Numbered from the stretch's first letter, positions 6,901 through 13,337 are shown. The stretch is 13,444 nt of DNA from Cruorifilaria tuberocauda (GCA_013365365.1 JABVXU010000970.1:1-13444); one strand, 5' to 3'. The notes: a model not told the origin generated them from the sequence alone. Numbers and translations: made by a program.

Positions 6901-8616
6901 AATTGGTTCATTTTCTGCAATACCAAAATGATAATGATAGTGATTATGATTATTATAATGATAATAAACCGAATAATCAAATTGTGATAATCAAAATTAA
7001 TGAATTTCAAATTTTAATTAAAATTCGTAAACCTAATTTTTATTAAGAATTTTTCAATAAAAATATTTTTTAAGAATATTTTATTAAAATATTAACCTTA
7101 ATTTCATGAGCTTATAATTAACACCGCAAATGAATGAATTTTATTAATTTTTTACTTTTTTACTAATTTACTAATTCTACTTATTTTAGTTTAATTTTAA
7201 TTTTACTTCAATAAGTTAATAACTTTACTCTGATAAGTTTAACGTTAATAAGTGAAATCTTACTTAATTTAATTTATTAATTTTACTTATTTACAATTTT
7301 AGTAATTATAGTTCAGACTTCTTCATATAAATAAGATATATTAGAACACTGCAGAACTTTTTATTAAATTTTTAATTTCTAAATTTCTTATCTGATTAGC
7401 TGGTTTTTACAACTGTGAAGAAATTACGAAAGGTTGCTGTGGCTCTATCATATTTGTCATTTATTGCGAAACTTAAGACCTGATAATTCCTAACTTATTT
7501 GCTATCAATCAATAATTGATATAATGATAGAAGGATCAGAGAGAAGGAAAATTGATCTAATAATATACCTTTATTGTAGTTTAAAAAAAATTTCAAACAT
7601 GAATCATTGCTGTTGGTTTGATTAATCAGTAACAGTATTGATTCATCAATATTATCTGTATTATTGGACCAGTAAAATCCATTGATCCTATCAAATGATA
7701 AGCCAGTCGTTGCTTCCATCTTATCAGATTGATAAATATCGAAATTTTCTTGTAAATGTAAATTTAATATTTTTAAACTTTGAAATGTTAGGAATAGTGC
7801 TGGTTCCATGCTAACATCATAACGTTCTTCTAAATTTTTACAATTCTGTGCATCACTTGCTAATTCCTGCAAAAAAATTTAATTTCATTAATTAATTAAT
7901 TAATTAATTAATCTACTTTTTTATCAGAGAAGAGAAAAAAAGAACCATACGATTAATATACGATATATGATAAACGATTAGAACGATTTTCTTCTTGACA
8001 ATAAATAATCATAATATTTTCATACATAATAATTGGTATGATTGATAAATTCGATAATATAACAAATGATTTTTTCTTTGCCATGATAAATTTCATTAAT
8101 TTTCAAAATCTCTGCTTCATTATTCTTCCATCGAACTGCAAAAATATTTCGGGAGATATTTATCGGTAACCGGAAGACTGTTGATAATAAACCGGAAGAT
8201 TGTTAATCCAAAAAATATGATTATGATGATTTTGAAGTATAAATAATAACTTAAAAATGTATCTTAATTTCAATTTTTAATCTCTTAAGTTTAACTTAAG
8301 AATCATTATAAAGTATAACAAATTCATAAAGCTTTTATTTGCATGAAGAAATATCTTAGTTACTTTGTAAGGTTTTCGAGCTGGTAGTAATTTTAATTTT
8401 GATACTAACGAATTCGAGAGAATATCTCATATTCCGGAAATTAGTTGGAATTAGGTCAAAGGTAACAAATTCCATCTATTTACCTGTTGGATCAGCACAG
8501 GTACAAGTTGTTCCATTCAATGCGTCACAACGTCGTTGTAAACTTTTATCATTCAGTTGATTGGATCGCACAAATGTGAAAAGGATTAGCAAAAGAACCG
8601 CATGAAAAATTTCCAT
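3843..8616 (-). CDS. Secreted protein with two C-type lectin-like domains (whole gene, 9 exons)
   Basis: Joining exons 8616-8484, 8135-8026, 7866-7569, 6914-6838, 6141-6012, 5622-5531, 4734-4620, 4393-4160 and 3934-3843 gives about 426 residues with no frame conflict. Residues 1-18 are a signal peptide (MEIFHAVLLLILFTFVRS). Residues about 47-206 and 252-423 are two C-type lectin-like domains (CTLDs). Each has an ICY strand (C69, C269), a cysteine in helix 1 (C90, C292), a G-L...G-F-x-W core (G136-W147, G336-W347) and three late cysteines in the expected order. The likely disulfides are C90-C202 and C171-C191, and C292-C419 and C389-C408. The calcium/sugar motifs EPN, QPD and WND are not seen, so classical carbohydrate binding is doubtful. 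Ten N-glycosylation sequons are present (34, 76, 149, 163, 168, 233, 251, 352, 383, 401). No transmembrane segment is seen in the spliced form, so a secreted product is inferred. A further tail exon after 3855 cannot be excluded. Confidence 0.72.
4160..4393 (-). CDS. Lectin-like gene exon 8: core of CTLD 2
   Basis: The acceptor GATTGATTTTTAG is followed by two bases, then 77 codons plus one base. It contains the domain core TGLIHIRGMGFIW (G336, W347), sequons NGT (352) and NTT (383), and C389 in IHCHRFVIW. The donor ACAA/GTTAGC is weak but keeps phase with exon 9. An in-frame TAG two bases into the intron would otherwise end the protein before its last two cysteines. Confidence 0.68.
4620..4734 (-). 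CDS. Lectin-like gene exon 7: helices of CTLD 2
   Basis: The acceptor GTAAATTTCAG leads to 38 codons plus one base, starting ESLHYNLVNKMC and running to RDFVEC. C292 is the helix-1 cysteine, and the pattern A/S-x-I-x(3)-x-Q-x-x-x-L matches helix 2 of the domain. The donor chosen is GTATTT at 4619; GTTGTA three bases earlier has the same phase and would drop C318. Reading through adds a strongly hydrophobic tail and a stop. Confidence 0.6.
5074..5397. repeat. Minisatellite, period about 46 bp, about 7 copies
   Basis: The unit is close to AGTAATTAAACTTGTTAACT followed by TTCAAGAATGTAATGGAATAG. Unit starts, marked by GTAAT or GTAAC, fall at about 5081, 5127, 5172, 5218, 5273, 5319 and 5366. One unit is expanded to 55 bases and diverged. 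The array sits in intron 6 of the lectin-like gene and does not touch exons. Confidence 0.75.
5531..5622 (-). CDS. Lectin-like gene exon 6: start of CTLD 2
   Basis: The acceptor AAAAAGTTTAG gives two bases that complete a valine codon, then 30 codons NWSEECSYFLW to KHFKRT, before a near-perfect donor ACG/GTAAGT. It carries C256, W252 and the ICY strand (C269). Phase 1 in and 0 out is identical to exon 2. The C-x(3)-F-L-W spacing and the W/C pair are typical of the first strand of this domain. Confidence 0.68.
5922..6014. repeat. 69-bp duplication at the end of exon 5
   Basis: TGAAAGTTAAAATTGATTTA plus CCAT occurs at 5922-5945 and again at 5991-6014, exactly 69 bases apart, so the duplicated unit is 23 codons long. 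On the minus strand each copy holds the same donor sequence G/GTAAATC, giving the exon two equivalent ends. The copies between these anchors have begun to diverge. Confidence 0.75.
6012..6141 (-). CDS. Lectin-like gene exon 5: acidic linker between domains
   Basis: The exon begins after an AAG-type acceptor (TTTTTTATTTAAG), which is less common than CAG, and runs 43 codons plus one base (DNIELSSEIT to AVDDVSDDN). It is rich in Asp, Glu and Ser with the sequon NAS at 233, and reads as a linker. Its phases (0 in, 1 out) fit both neighbours. A second donor at 5942, created by a 69-base duplication, would lengthen it to 5943 with 23 more residues in the same phase. Confidence 0.55.
6438..6549. 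repeat. ATT-type microsatellite in intron 4
   Basis: This is an imperfect (ATT)n tract with interruptions of ATC, GTT and ACT. Its right end (TATTATCATCATCACTATCG) is close to the reverse complement of part of the repeat at 6925-6969 in intron 3, about 21 of 25 bases by my count. Confidence 0.75.
6575..6619. repeat. Direct repeat copy 1 (intron 4)
   Basis: This 45-base block, made mostly of GATAAT/TAATGA words and ending GATAATAAAC, is repeated with only a few differences at 6925-6969. The two copies flank exon 4 of the lectin-like gene. Confidence 0.65.
6838..6914 (-). CDS. Lectin-like gene exon 4: end of CTLD 1
   Basis: Acceptor GGTATTGCAG is followed by two bases completing a glutamate codon, then 25 codons ending RVCYYAM, with donor ATG/GTAGGC. 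C191 and C202 supply the last two disulfide partners. The order cysteine, charged residues, hydrophobic strand, cysteine and YxxM matches exon 9 of domain 2 (LVLCEYDM), and both exons end at ATG/GTA in phase 0. That match is what identified this otherwise short exon. Confidence 0.68.
6925..6969. repeat. Direct repeat copy 2 (intron 3, next to exon 4 acceptor)
   Basis: This is the second copy of the block at 6575-6619. On the minus strand it lies immediately upstream of the exon 4 acceptor, in the region where the branch point and pyrimidine-rich bases would be. Confidence 0.65.
7569..7866 (-). CDS. Lectin-like gene exon 3: core of CTLD 1
   Basis: Acceptor TTTTTTTGCAG leads into 99 codons plus one base, with donor G/GTATAT at 7568. 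It starts ELASDAQNCK, where C90 is the helix-1 cysteine, and it carries the core TGLSFDRINGFYW and C171 (NDSCLKFF). Three sequons lie in it. It spans in one exon what domain 2 splits into exons 7 and 8. Reading through the donor adds 24 hydrophobic codons and then a stop at 7495, which I take as intron. Confidence 0.75.
7887..7912. repeat. ATTA microsatellite before exon 3
   Basis: About six copies of ATTA lie 20 bases upstream of the exon 3 acceptor (minus strand sense). A shorter TTAA tract lies at a similar place before exon 8. Both are probably simple AT-rich intron sequence. Confidence 0.7.
8026..8135 (-). CDS. Lectin-like gene exon 2: start of CTLD 1
   Basis: The acceptor ATTTTTGCAG is followed by two bases that complete a valine codon, then 36 codons from RWKNNEAEIL to TNYY, before donor GTATGA. 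It enters in phase 1 and leaves in phase 0. It carries W47 and the I-C-Y strand at C69, the first beta strands of the domain, plus the sequon NHT at 76. Its phases match exon 6, the equivalent exon of domain 2. Confidence 0.7.
8168..8207. repeat. 22-bp direct duplication in intron 1
   Basis: AACCGGAAGACTGTTGAT at 8168-8185 is followed by AACCGGAAGATTGTTAAT at 8190-8207, a 22-base shift with two differences. It lies in intron 1 just upstream (in gene sense) of the exon 2 acceptor. Confidence 0.65.
8484..8616 (-). CDS. Lectin-like gene exon 1: signal peptide and Cys-rich start
   Basis: The ATG at 8616-8614 opens 44 codons plus one base before a GTAAAT donor at 8483. Residues 1-18 are a short basic-poor start, a leucine-rich core and a cleavage region after VRS. 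The mature part has C30, C38 and C40 (GTTCTCADPT), which may form the extra N-terminal disulfide seen in long-form C-type lectin domains. No clear spliced-leader acceptor stands just upstream. Confidence 0.72.
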
Positions 8617-9639
8617 TTATTAACAATAATTCAAAATTACTTTAATTAACTTTTTAATAATCTTTAGGAAATGAGTAACAGAAGTAAAATTAAATAACTT
8701 TATGTAAATTTATAATCAAAAAAAATTAATTCAATTCTGATTTTTCTTTCTCAAAAAAAGCTATATAAATTATTGATGAAATTTGTAAATCTATTGTATT
8801 ATTAAGTGATCTCCTTTATAGTTCTAAAGAAAAAAAGTAATTAAAATCAAATAAATTAAAATCAAATATTTTTAAAATCAAAAAAGTAATTAAAATCAAA
8901 TAAGAAAAAAGTAATTAAAATCAAATATCAAATAGATAAATAATTAAATAAGTAATGAGTTTAATTAAAAAATTGAATAATAAAATTAGGTAATTTGATA
9001 ATTTTAAAGTTTATAACTTAGAAGAATTAATTCAATTTTGATTTTTTTCCATAGAGGGAATAACATAAATTGCGGAAAATTTTTTTTAATTCATCAAAAA
9101 TAAATAAAACAAAAAAGTTAAGCTAATTTTGATTTCATAAAATTTTCAATTTTTATAGAAATTTAGTAATTACTAAATTAATTTCTCAATGAAATTTGCA
9201 TTAAATTTCTACTTTGAAATAAAGGTAAATTTTAATTTTTATCAAAATCAAACAATCAGTGTAATATTTCTCGGTGTAATTTCGATTTAATCGATATTTC
9301 TCGATATGATTTAAACCTATAACTTGAACCTATGAGCTGTACTTTCATGTAATGATAGAAACTAATTATTTTTTATCGCGATAATTCCATGTGATCAATA
9401 TTATAGACAATAAATACTGTAATAATTCATTAAATTTAGTAATTCAGTTTTTGATTAGTACCAAAAGTTCCGTTTTTTTTCACTGAATCAATTTAGCTTT
9501 TTAAAATTGCAAAATATTTAAAAATATTCGATTACTAAATCCAATGATCGAACTTTGACCTATAAATAGTACAATAAAGTGATGAATTTTTACAGTGAGA
9601 ATGCTTTTATACATTATTAAGGTTTCGTTACGGTTAACA
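8617..9639. other. Intergenic region between divergent genes
   Basis: No gene is supported in this 1 kb. It is AT-rich and holds a short tandem repeat at its left end. It should contain the promoter of the lectin-like gene, but I saw no distinctive motif close to that gene's ATG. Confidence 0.5.
8828..8935. repeat. Short tandem repeat, unit AAAAAGTAATTAAAATCAAATA
   Basis: Three good copies and one or two partial copies of this unit lie head to tail with variable A-rich spacers. The array is about 215 bases upstream of the lectin-like gene's ATG, so it is part of its 5' flank. Confidence 0.65.
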
Positions 9640-9650
9640 GGGCGGGAAGG
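9640..9650 (+). promoter_or_regulatory. GC box / E2F-like site
   Basis: GGGCGGGAAGG is a rare GC-rich word in this AT-rich flank. It contains GGGCGG (Sp1/KLF-type box) and GGCGGGAA (E2F-type core), 227 bases upstream of the acidic gene's ATG. Binding is inferred from the match only. Confidence 0.35.
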
Positions 9651-9715
9651 ATTAATTTAAAAAAGAATCGACAAAAAGAGATGAGAGTGTGTGGGAATTT
9701 TCAAAATGGGAGATT

Positions 9716-9747
9716 TGATAACTGATAAGTGATAAGTGATTTGATAA
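9716..9747 (+). promoter_or_regulatory. Cluster of four TGATAA GATA-factor sites
   Basis: TGATAA occurs at 9716, 9723, 9730 and 9742, all on the plus strand, the first three with a 7-base period and two of them as TGATAAG. The cluster is 130 bases upstream of the acidic gene's ATG and about 1.1 kb from the lectin-like gene's ATG. In nematodes TGATAA is the core bound by intestinal GATA factors such as ELT-2. Single copies are common by chance in AT-rich DNA; four in 32 bases are not. Confidence 0.5.
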
Positions 9748-9876
9748 ATAGGTTTGATGCTAACTTATACTTTCTAGTAATTTATTAGCAAAAAAATTGG
9801 TGATCTAGAAAGAATTATCATATTGATTATTGATTGTTTGATGATAATCGAAATGATGATAAAACTGCGATCAGAT

Positions 9877-9995
9877 ATGTCTCGATATCGACGAATTGTT
9901 ATTGATGATTCATCAAGTGATAATAATGATAACAGTGATGATAGTGGGAGAGATGATATCAATGAAAGTGATGAAAGTGACGATAACAATATCCA
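9877..9995 (+). CDS. Acidic gene exon 1
   Basis: The ATG at 9877 is two bases after CGATCAG, a possible trans-splice acceptor. It opens 39 codons plus two bases, and donor CCA/GTAAAT follows; without splicing an immediate TAA would stop the frame. After MSRYRRIVIDD the exon is almost only Asp, Ser, Asn and Glu. The reverse strand is open too (9989-9774) but encodes a low-complexity Ser/Leu string, a shadow. Confidence 0.55.
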
Positions 9996-12900
9996 GTAAA
10001 TTGATTATAGTAATTAAGAAGATTATGTTTTTATAAAGATATCTCAAAATCAAATGAAGTAAATGTTATAATTCGAAACAAAGATGTGATAAAAGATTAC
10101 AAATCAGTAAGTTAAATGAATTATTAGCAATTTTCAATTTTTACTCGAAAAAGTAACAAACAATTAGCTAGCAGAAGTTTAGATCAAATGATAAAATTCA
10201 AATCATTTCAGCGATTAAATTTTGCTTTCTGATAACAATTTTTATATTTTCATCAAAATTGATACAGCTTAAAAAAATAAAGCAAATTTGTCAGAAAAAT
10301 AAGCTATCTATTGGATGCGTTGAGTTTCAAGAAACGAAACACTTATGGATATCGAATTGATTGTACAGATGATGAAGAAACAAGCATCGATGAAGATACT
10401 TATTTGGAAGATAGCTTTCTTATTAAGGATTACACTTCTGAAGGTTTCATTTTTGCTTTCAATTTTTACCATGCTAATGCTTAAATTAAGCTTAACAGAA
10501 ATTGTGATGCTGGAATTTAGAAATTCATGCTAATAATTTTCGTTTTCCAGAAGATTTCTCCAGTACATCAAGCGATGAGCAATTGTTCAAGAAAGAAAGG
10601 AATACCGGTAATCGACAAGAGCAAAAATTAGCCGAAAAAGAAGCAGATAAGGTTATTTAAAATTTAGAAGAAATCATTGAGTTCTAGTTATTTCATTTAT
10701 ACTCGTTTAAATTACTACATTTGGAATACTTTCAAATTATTTCATTAAATTTGCTGTAAAAAAATTTGTATATTTATTATCTTCCATTGATAACGTTTTT
10801 CTATAATATTTATGATATTCTATTCTATATTTTGTATGCCATTCTGTGACGATTCCATGATAATGTTTTTCTTTGCAGGTAACCGCGGAAATTTCAACAT
10901 TTTTTAGAAACGATTTATCAGATGTAAGCATTGATAACAAACAAATATCAGCACTCATTGAATTATATCCCGAATTGAAGGAGAATGCAGATTTTAATGG
11001 GTAATTTTTGCAGTAATTTCAAATTACGAATTTTTTTGAATCAATAAAAATGCTTTGATTTATGTTAAATTAATTGTGAAATTGCACCAAAGTATGATAA
11101 CCTAACAATTCAAAAATAGCATGCGATGATAGCTACAAAATATTTTGTCCCAGAAAAAGTGATATGATCAATAACCTAATAAATGTAATTAATATATCAA
11201 GAAGATAGTAGCTAAGAATTTATGAATTTTAAATTAAAAGTTAATAGCTTGAGACATACGGTCAAAAAACCGGAACTATTAATAATGGATACTATATTTT
11301 TTTGTTCAGAAAACCGTCGAGCAGTAATAAAACCGAAACATCCAATGAATCTATCGATTCCGATGAAGATAGTGATGAGAAGTTTGCAAAATGCACGTTT
11401 TACATATATCTCATAAAGTTTTCTCTGCTAAAACTTCACGGAGTAACCTACAAATTCCGAAAAAATTTGCATATCGATTAATGAATAGTGGAGCATCGAT
11501 AGTAGCATTTGTATTGTATTCTTGTGTTGTGATTCGCTCGCAACCTGTACATAGGATGAACTCAGCTGTTTTTTGTTTTCATTTTAAGATGAAAATTTTT
11601 GAATTTTTCCAATTTCTAGACTTGAACGAGCTTAAAATTCAATCGCCTATCACGAATAAATACGAGTTACAAGATTCAAACAGGTAAGTATTTCTTGATT
11701 GTATAATTTTATCCTTTTTATGATTTTTCTCGAAATTATTTTCAATATAATCTTTTTGCTAATTGTTTGTCTAATGAACATTTAAAAAAAATCACCTTGA
11801 TAATCGGGTACCTGTAAAAGAATGTATTGAAATTTGATCGAAATTTATGGATATCTCAGATTGCATCGATTTTTATCAAATATTAATTTAAAATGATTAG
11901 AATCGCTATAGCTGAGCTGAAATGATGAATATAGCCATTTAGGATGATTTTTCTATTGGATAAACATTAACCATAATTCAGATATTTATTTTTCCAGATT
12001 TATTATGGCTGATAACGAAGAATCTGGTGCTAATAACATCTTCGAATATGAATCTAGCTCAGGCGAGAAATCTAATAATGAACGGCTAAATGGTTAAGTA
12101 TTGAAAATTATTGAGGATGAAGAAACTGGATATTATAGCTTTCCAAAAAATTTTAGTGATAAGCATACAGCATACATGGCATATAACATTGACATTATCC
12201 AGCGATGGATATGTTCATAAAGAATTTAACAGATAATTGTGAGAAGGGAATATCTGATAAGGAAATTCTTCGAATAAGTGATATTAGTTGTAAGAGTAAT
12301 AATAACATCACTGTCAATGTATCGAACGGTTATAGAGAAGATGAAGTGGAATTCTTGAATTCCCGTTCCAAAGAATCATACATTATCGATCGTAATTATC
12401 GGAAGATCTATCTTGAAGTATTGAAATTTTTTATGCTATTTTTCAGGATCAGAATTACAATATCATGCTAATCTGCATGCACATGTGTCAAATGTTCAGA
12501 GAGAGGTAATTTGCCTTTTTTCTACCTATAATAATTTAACCTTAAAGGCGCTAAGAAATAATTTTTTTCTTAATTTGCCATTATTTTAATCATAGTATTA
12601 TCATTATCTTTAAGGAATGATAGAGGATTTACCATTTTACACGATTCTCATTTCAATTATTTCAGTTAATTCGTGAAGCAATTAAATAACTAACAGTGGA
12701 AAAGAAAATCATTTAATAAGCATTTTTGTAGAATTCTAATATAACTGAGCAAAATTTTCTGCGATTCAATCCTACTTTGATAAAAATTTCGTTTATATAA
12801 CACCTGTGCATATATGCATTATCTAATTAATTATATCACCTGTTAATAGCGAATAGTAAGTTTCAACGCTCAAAAACATTTCTATCAAACAATGCGATTA

Positions 12901-13337
12901 GAAGTTTTATTAATTTTTAATATATTCATGAATTGGCTATGATCAATTATTAAATAATTTTCGAAATTGTTTCAGCTAATTCATTTTATATTATATATAT
13001 TTAAAGGTAATAAAATTAAAGGCAATTCATATTATTTAATAATTTTCTACAGAACAGACTTAAAGTTCACTTATTCTTTTTGAACTGAAATAGCGATTAT
13101 AGCTTAAATTATATACTTATAAGCTTGCATTTTTTCCATTAAGCTTATTTCTTATTTTATTCAAAAAAAGTAATTGCCATCTTACAGAAATATGTGCGGA
13201 TAATTCGCCGTGATGTACAGTTTGGATTCATATCAGGCCGAAAATTTCTATATCATTCATATCAATTATGCAAGAATAATGGATACTTTTTCATGCGGTT
13301 TTTGTTGAATTTCAAAAAGAAAAAATCCTTTTTATGA
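9877..13337 (+). CDS. Acidic Ser/Asp/Glu-rich protein of unknown function (whole gene, 10 exons)
   Basis: Joining exons 9877-9995, 10295-10443, 10551-10651, 10879-11000, 11310-11371, 11620-11683, 11998-12092, 12203-12391, 12447-12505 and 13188-13337 gives about 369 residues with every junction in phase. Using 12666-12689 as last exon gives 327. I do not recognise the family. Residues 1-39 are a basic start (MSRYRRIVIDD) and then an Asp/Ser/Asn-rich tract. Residues 61-90 are acidic and hold YLEDSFLIKDY. Residues 113-160 are probably helical (EQKLAEKEADK, then ISALIELYPEL). Residues 165-300 are polar with many SxD/E casein-kinase-type sites, and the long C-terminus is basic and aromatic. No signal peptide or membrane segment is seen. 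A nuclear or chromatin role would fit this composition but is inference. In-frame codons upstream of the chosen ATG allow a longer start (ATG at 9841, 9853 or 9856). Confidence 0.58.
10295..10443 (+). CDS. Acidic gene exon 2
   Basis: The acceptor AAATTTGTCAG joins in phase 2, then 49 codons run from KISYLLDALSFKKRN to KDYTSE before donor GAAG/GTTTCA. A hydrophobic patch (SYLLDALSF) is followed by KKRNTYGYRIDC and an acidic run ending YLEDSFLIKDY. This is the most protein-like exon of the gene and the best part for a homology search. Confidence 0.6.
10551..10651 (+). CDS. Acidic gene exon 3
   Basis: The acceptor CGTTTTCCAG joins in phase 1, then 33 codons run from DFSSTSSDEQ to KEADK, before donor AAG/GTTATT. 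A serine-rich acidic start is followed by a charged stretch (RQEQKLAEKEADK) that looks helical and may form a short coiled coil. The frame would stop two codons into the intron. Confidence 0.6.
10879..11000 (+). CDS. Acidic gene exon 4
   Basis: The acceptor TTTCTTTGCAG joins in phase 0, then 40 codons run from VTAEISTFFRND to ENADFN plus two bases, with donor GG/GTAATT. It alternates hydrophobic and charged residues (ISALIELYPELKEN) and is probably the only compactly folded part besides exon 2. An antisense frame here is a shadow. Confidence 0.6.
11310..11371 (+). CDS. Acidic gene exon 5
   Basis: The acceptor TTTTTGTTCAG joins in phase 2, then 20 codons KPSSSNKTETSNESIDSDED plus one base. 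The donor GATA/GTGATG is modest and was chosen because it is the only phase-1 donor that joins to exon 6. The frame stays open further, to a stop near 11482, so the exon could be longer if exon 6 is skipped. Confidence 0.45.
11620..11683 (+). CDS. Acidic gene exon 6
   Basis: The acceptor TTCCAATTTCTAG and a perfect donor CAG/GTAAGT bound 20 codons, LNELKIQSPITNKYELQDSN, entering in phase 1 and leaving in phase 2. The same frame is open upstream to about 11391, but that part is hydrophobic intron-like sequence. Confidence 0.52.
11998..12092 (+). CDS. Acidic gene exon 7
   Basis: The acceptor TATTTTTCCAG joins in phase 2 to complete an arginine, then 31 codons from FIMADNEESG to NNERLN plus one base. 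Donor AATG/GTTAAG lies directly before an in-frame TAA. The product is acidic and serine-rich like the rest of the protein. Confidence 0.55.
12203..12391 (+). CDS. Acidic gene exon 8
   Basis: The acceptor GACATTATCCAG joins in phase 1 to complete an alanine, then 62 codons from MDMFIKNLTDNCEK to ESYIID plus one base. It includes C-x-K-x(3)-D repeats of charged and polar residues and two cysteines. The donor chosen is GATC/GTAATT at 12392, giving a 55-base intron. The frame continues open to 12471, but its last part looks like intron. Confidence 0.52.
12447..12505 (+). CDS. Acidic gene exon 9
   Basis: The acceptor GCTATTTTTCAG joins in phase 1 to complete an arginine, then 19 codons SELQYHANLHAHVSNVQRE, with donor GAG/GTAATT in phase 0. 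It is rich in histidine. Both candidate last exons start in this same phase. Confidence 0.5.
12666..12689 (+). CDS. Acidic gene, short alternative last exon
   Basis: The acceptor CAATTATTTCAG is good. Seven codons LIREAIK and a TAA follow in phase 0. The nearest AATAAA downstream is at about 13009, over 300 bases away, so this ending is less convincing than the one at 13188. Confidence 0.3.
   Translation, partial: LIREAIK
12690..13187. other. AT-rich intron or 3' UTR
   Basis: This is either the last intron (long form) or the 3' UTR and flank (short form) of the acidic gene. I saw an acceptor-like TTTCAG near 12975 and an AATAAA at about 13009, but no coding segment that fits in phase. Confidence 0.5.
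13188..13337 (+). CDS. Acidic gene, long last exon
   Basis: The acceptor GCCATCTTACAG is followed in phase 0 by 49 codons starting KYVRIIRRDVQFGF and ending NFKKKKSFL, with TGA at 13335-13337. The tail is basic and aromatic, unlike the acidic body, and could bind nucleic acid or act as a nuclear import signal (inference). The stretch 13190-13310 is less AT-rich than its flanks. It could also belong to a separate gene running off the window. Confidence 0.48.
   Translation, partial: KYVRIIRRDVQFGFISGRKFLYHSYQLCKNNGYFFMRFLLNFKKKKSFL

Noticed and set aside
9774..9989. 71-codon minus-strand Ser/Leu-rich frame
   Set aside because: It is the antisense shadow of the GAT/AGT-rich exon 1 of the acidic gene; low complexity with no domain.
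10345..10533. 62-codon plus-strand frame
   Set aside because: It is exon 2 of the acidic gene read in another frame and it runs into the intron. The chosen frame fits the splice phases on both sides.
10737..10958. 73-codon minus-strand frame
   Set aside because: It is antisense to exon 4 of the acidic gene and part of intron 3, with no acceptor or motif of its own.
11222..11416. 64-codon plus-strand frame
   Set aside because: It overlaps exon 5 in a different frame. The exon 5 frame matches the acidic Ser-rich character of the rest of the protein and the phases.
11391..11619. Upstream part of the open frame that ends with exon 6
   Set aside because: It is hydrophobic and Cys/Phe-rich, unlike the protein, and a good TTTCTAG acceptor at 11619 removes it.
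12419..12446. Very short intron (GTATTG...TTTCAG) between exons 8 and 9
   Set aside because: About 28 bases is below the usual minimum for nematode introns. The donor at 12392 gives 55 bases and a consistent phase.
12961..13014. Acceptor TTTCAG and donor GGTAAT, possible extra exon
   Set aside because: The enclosed 34 bases change the phase so that the exon at 13188 would hit an early stop, and the residues are low-complexity.
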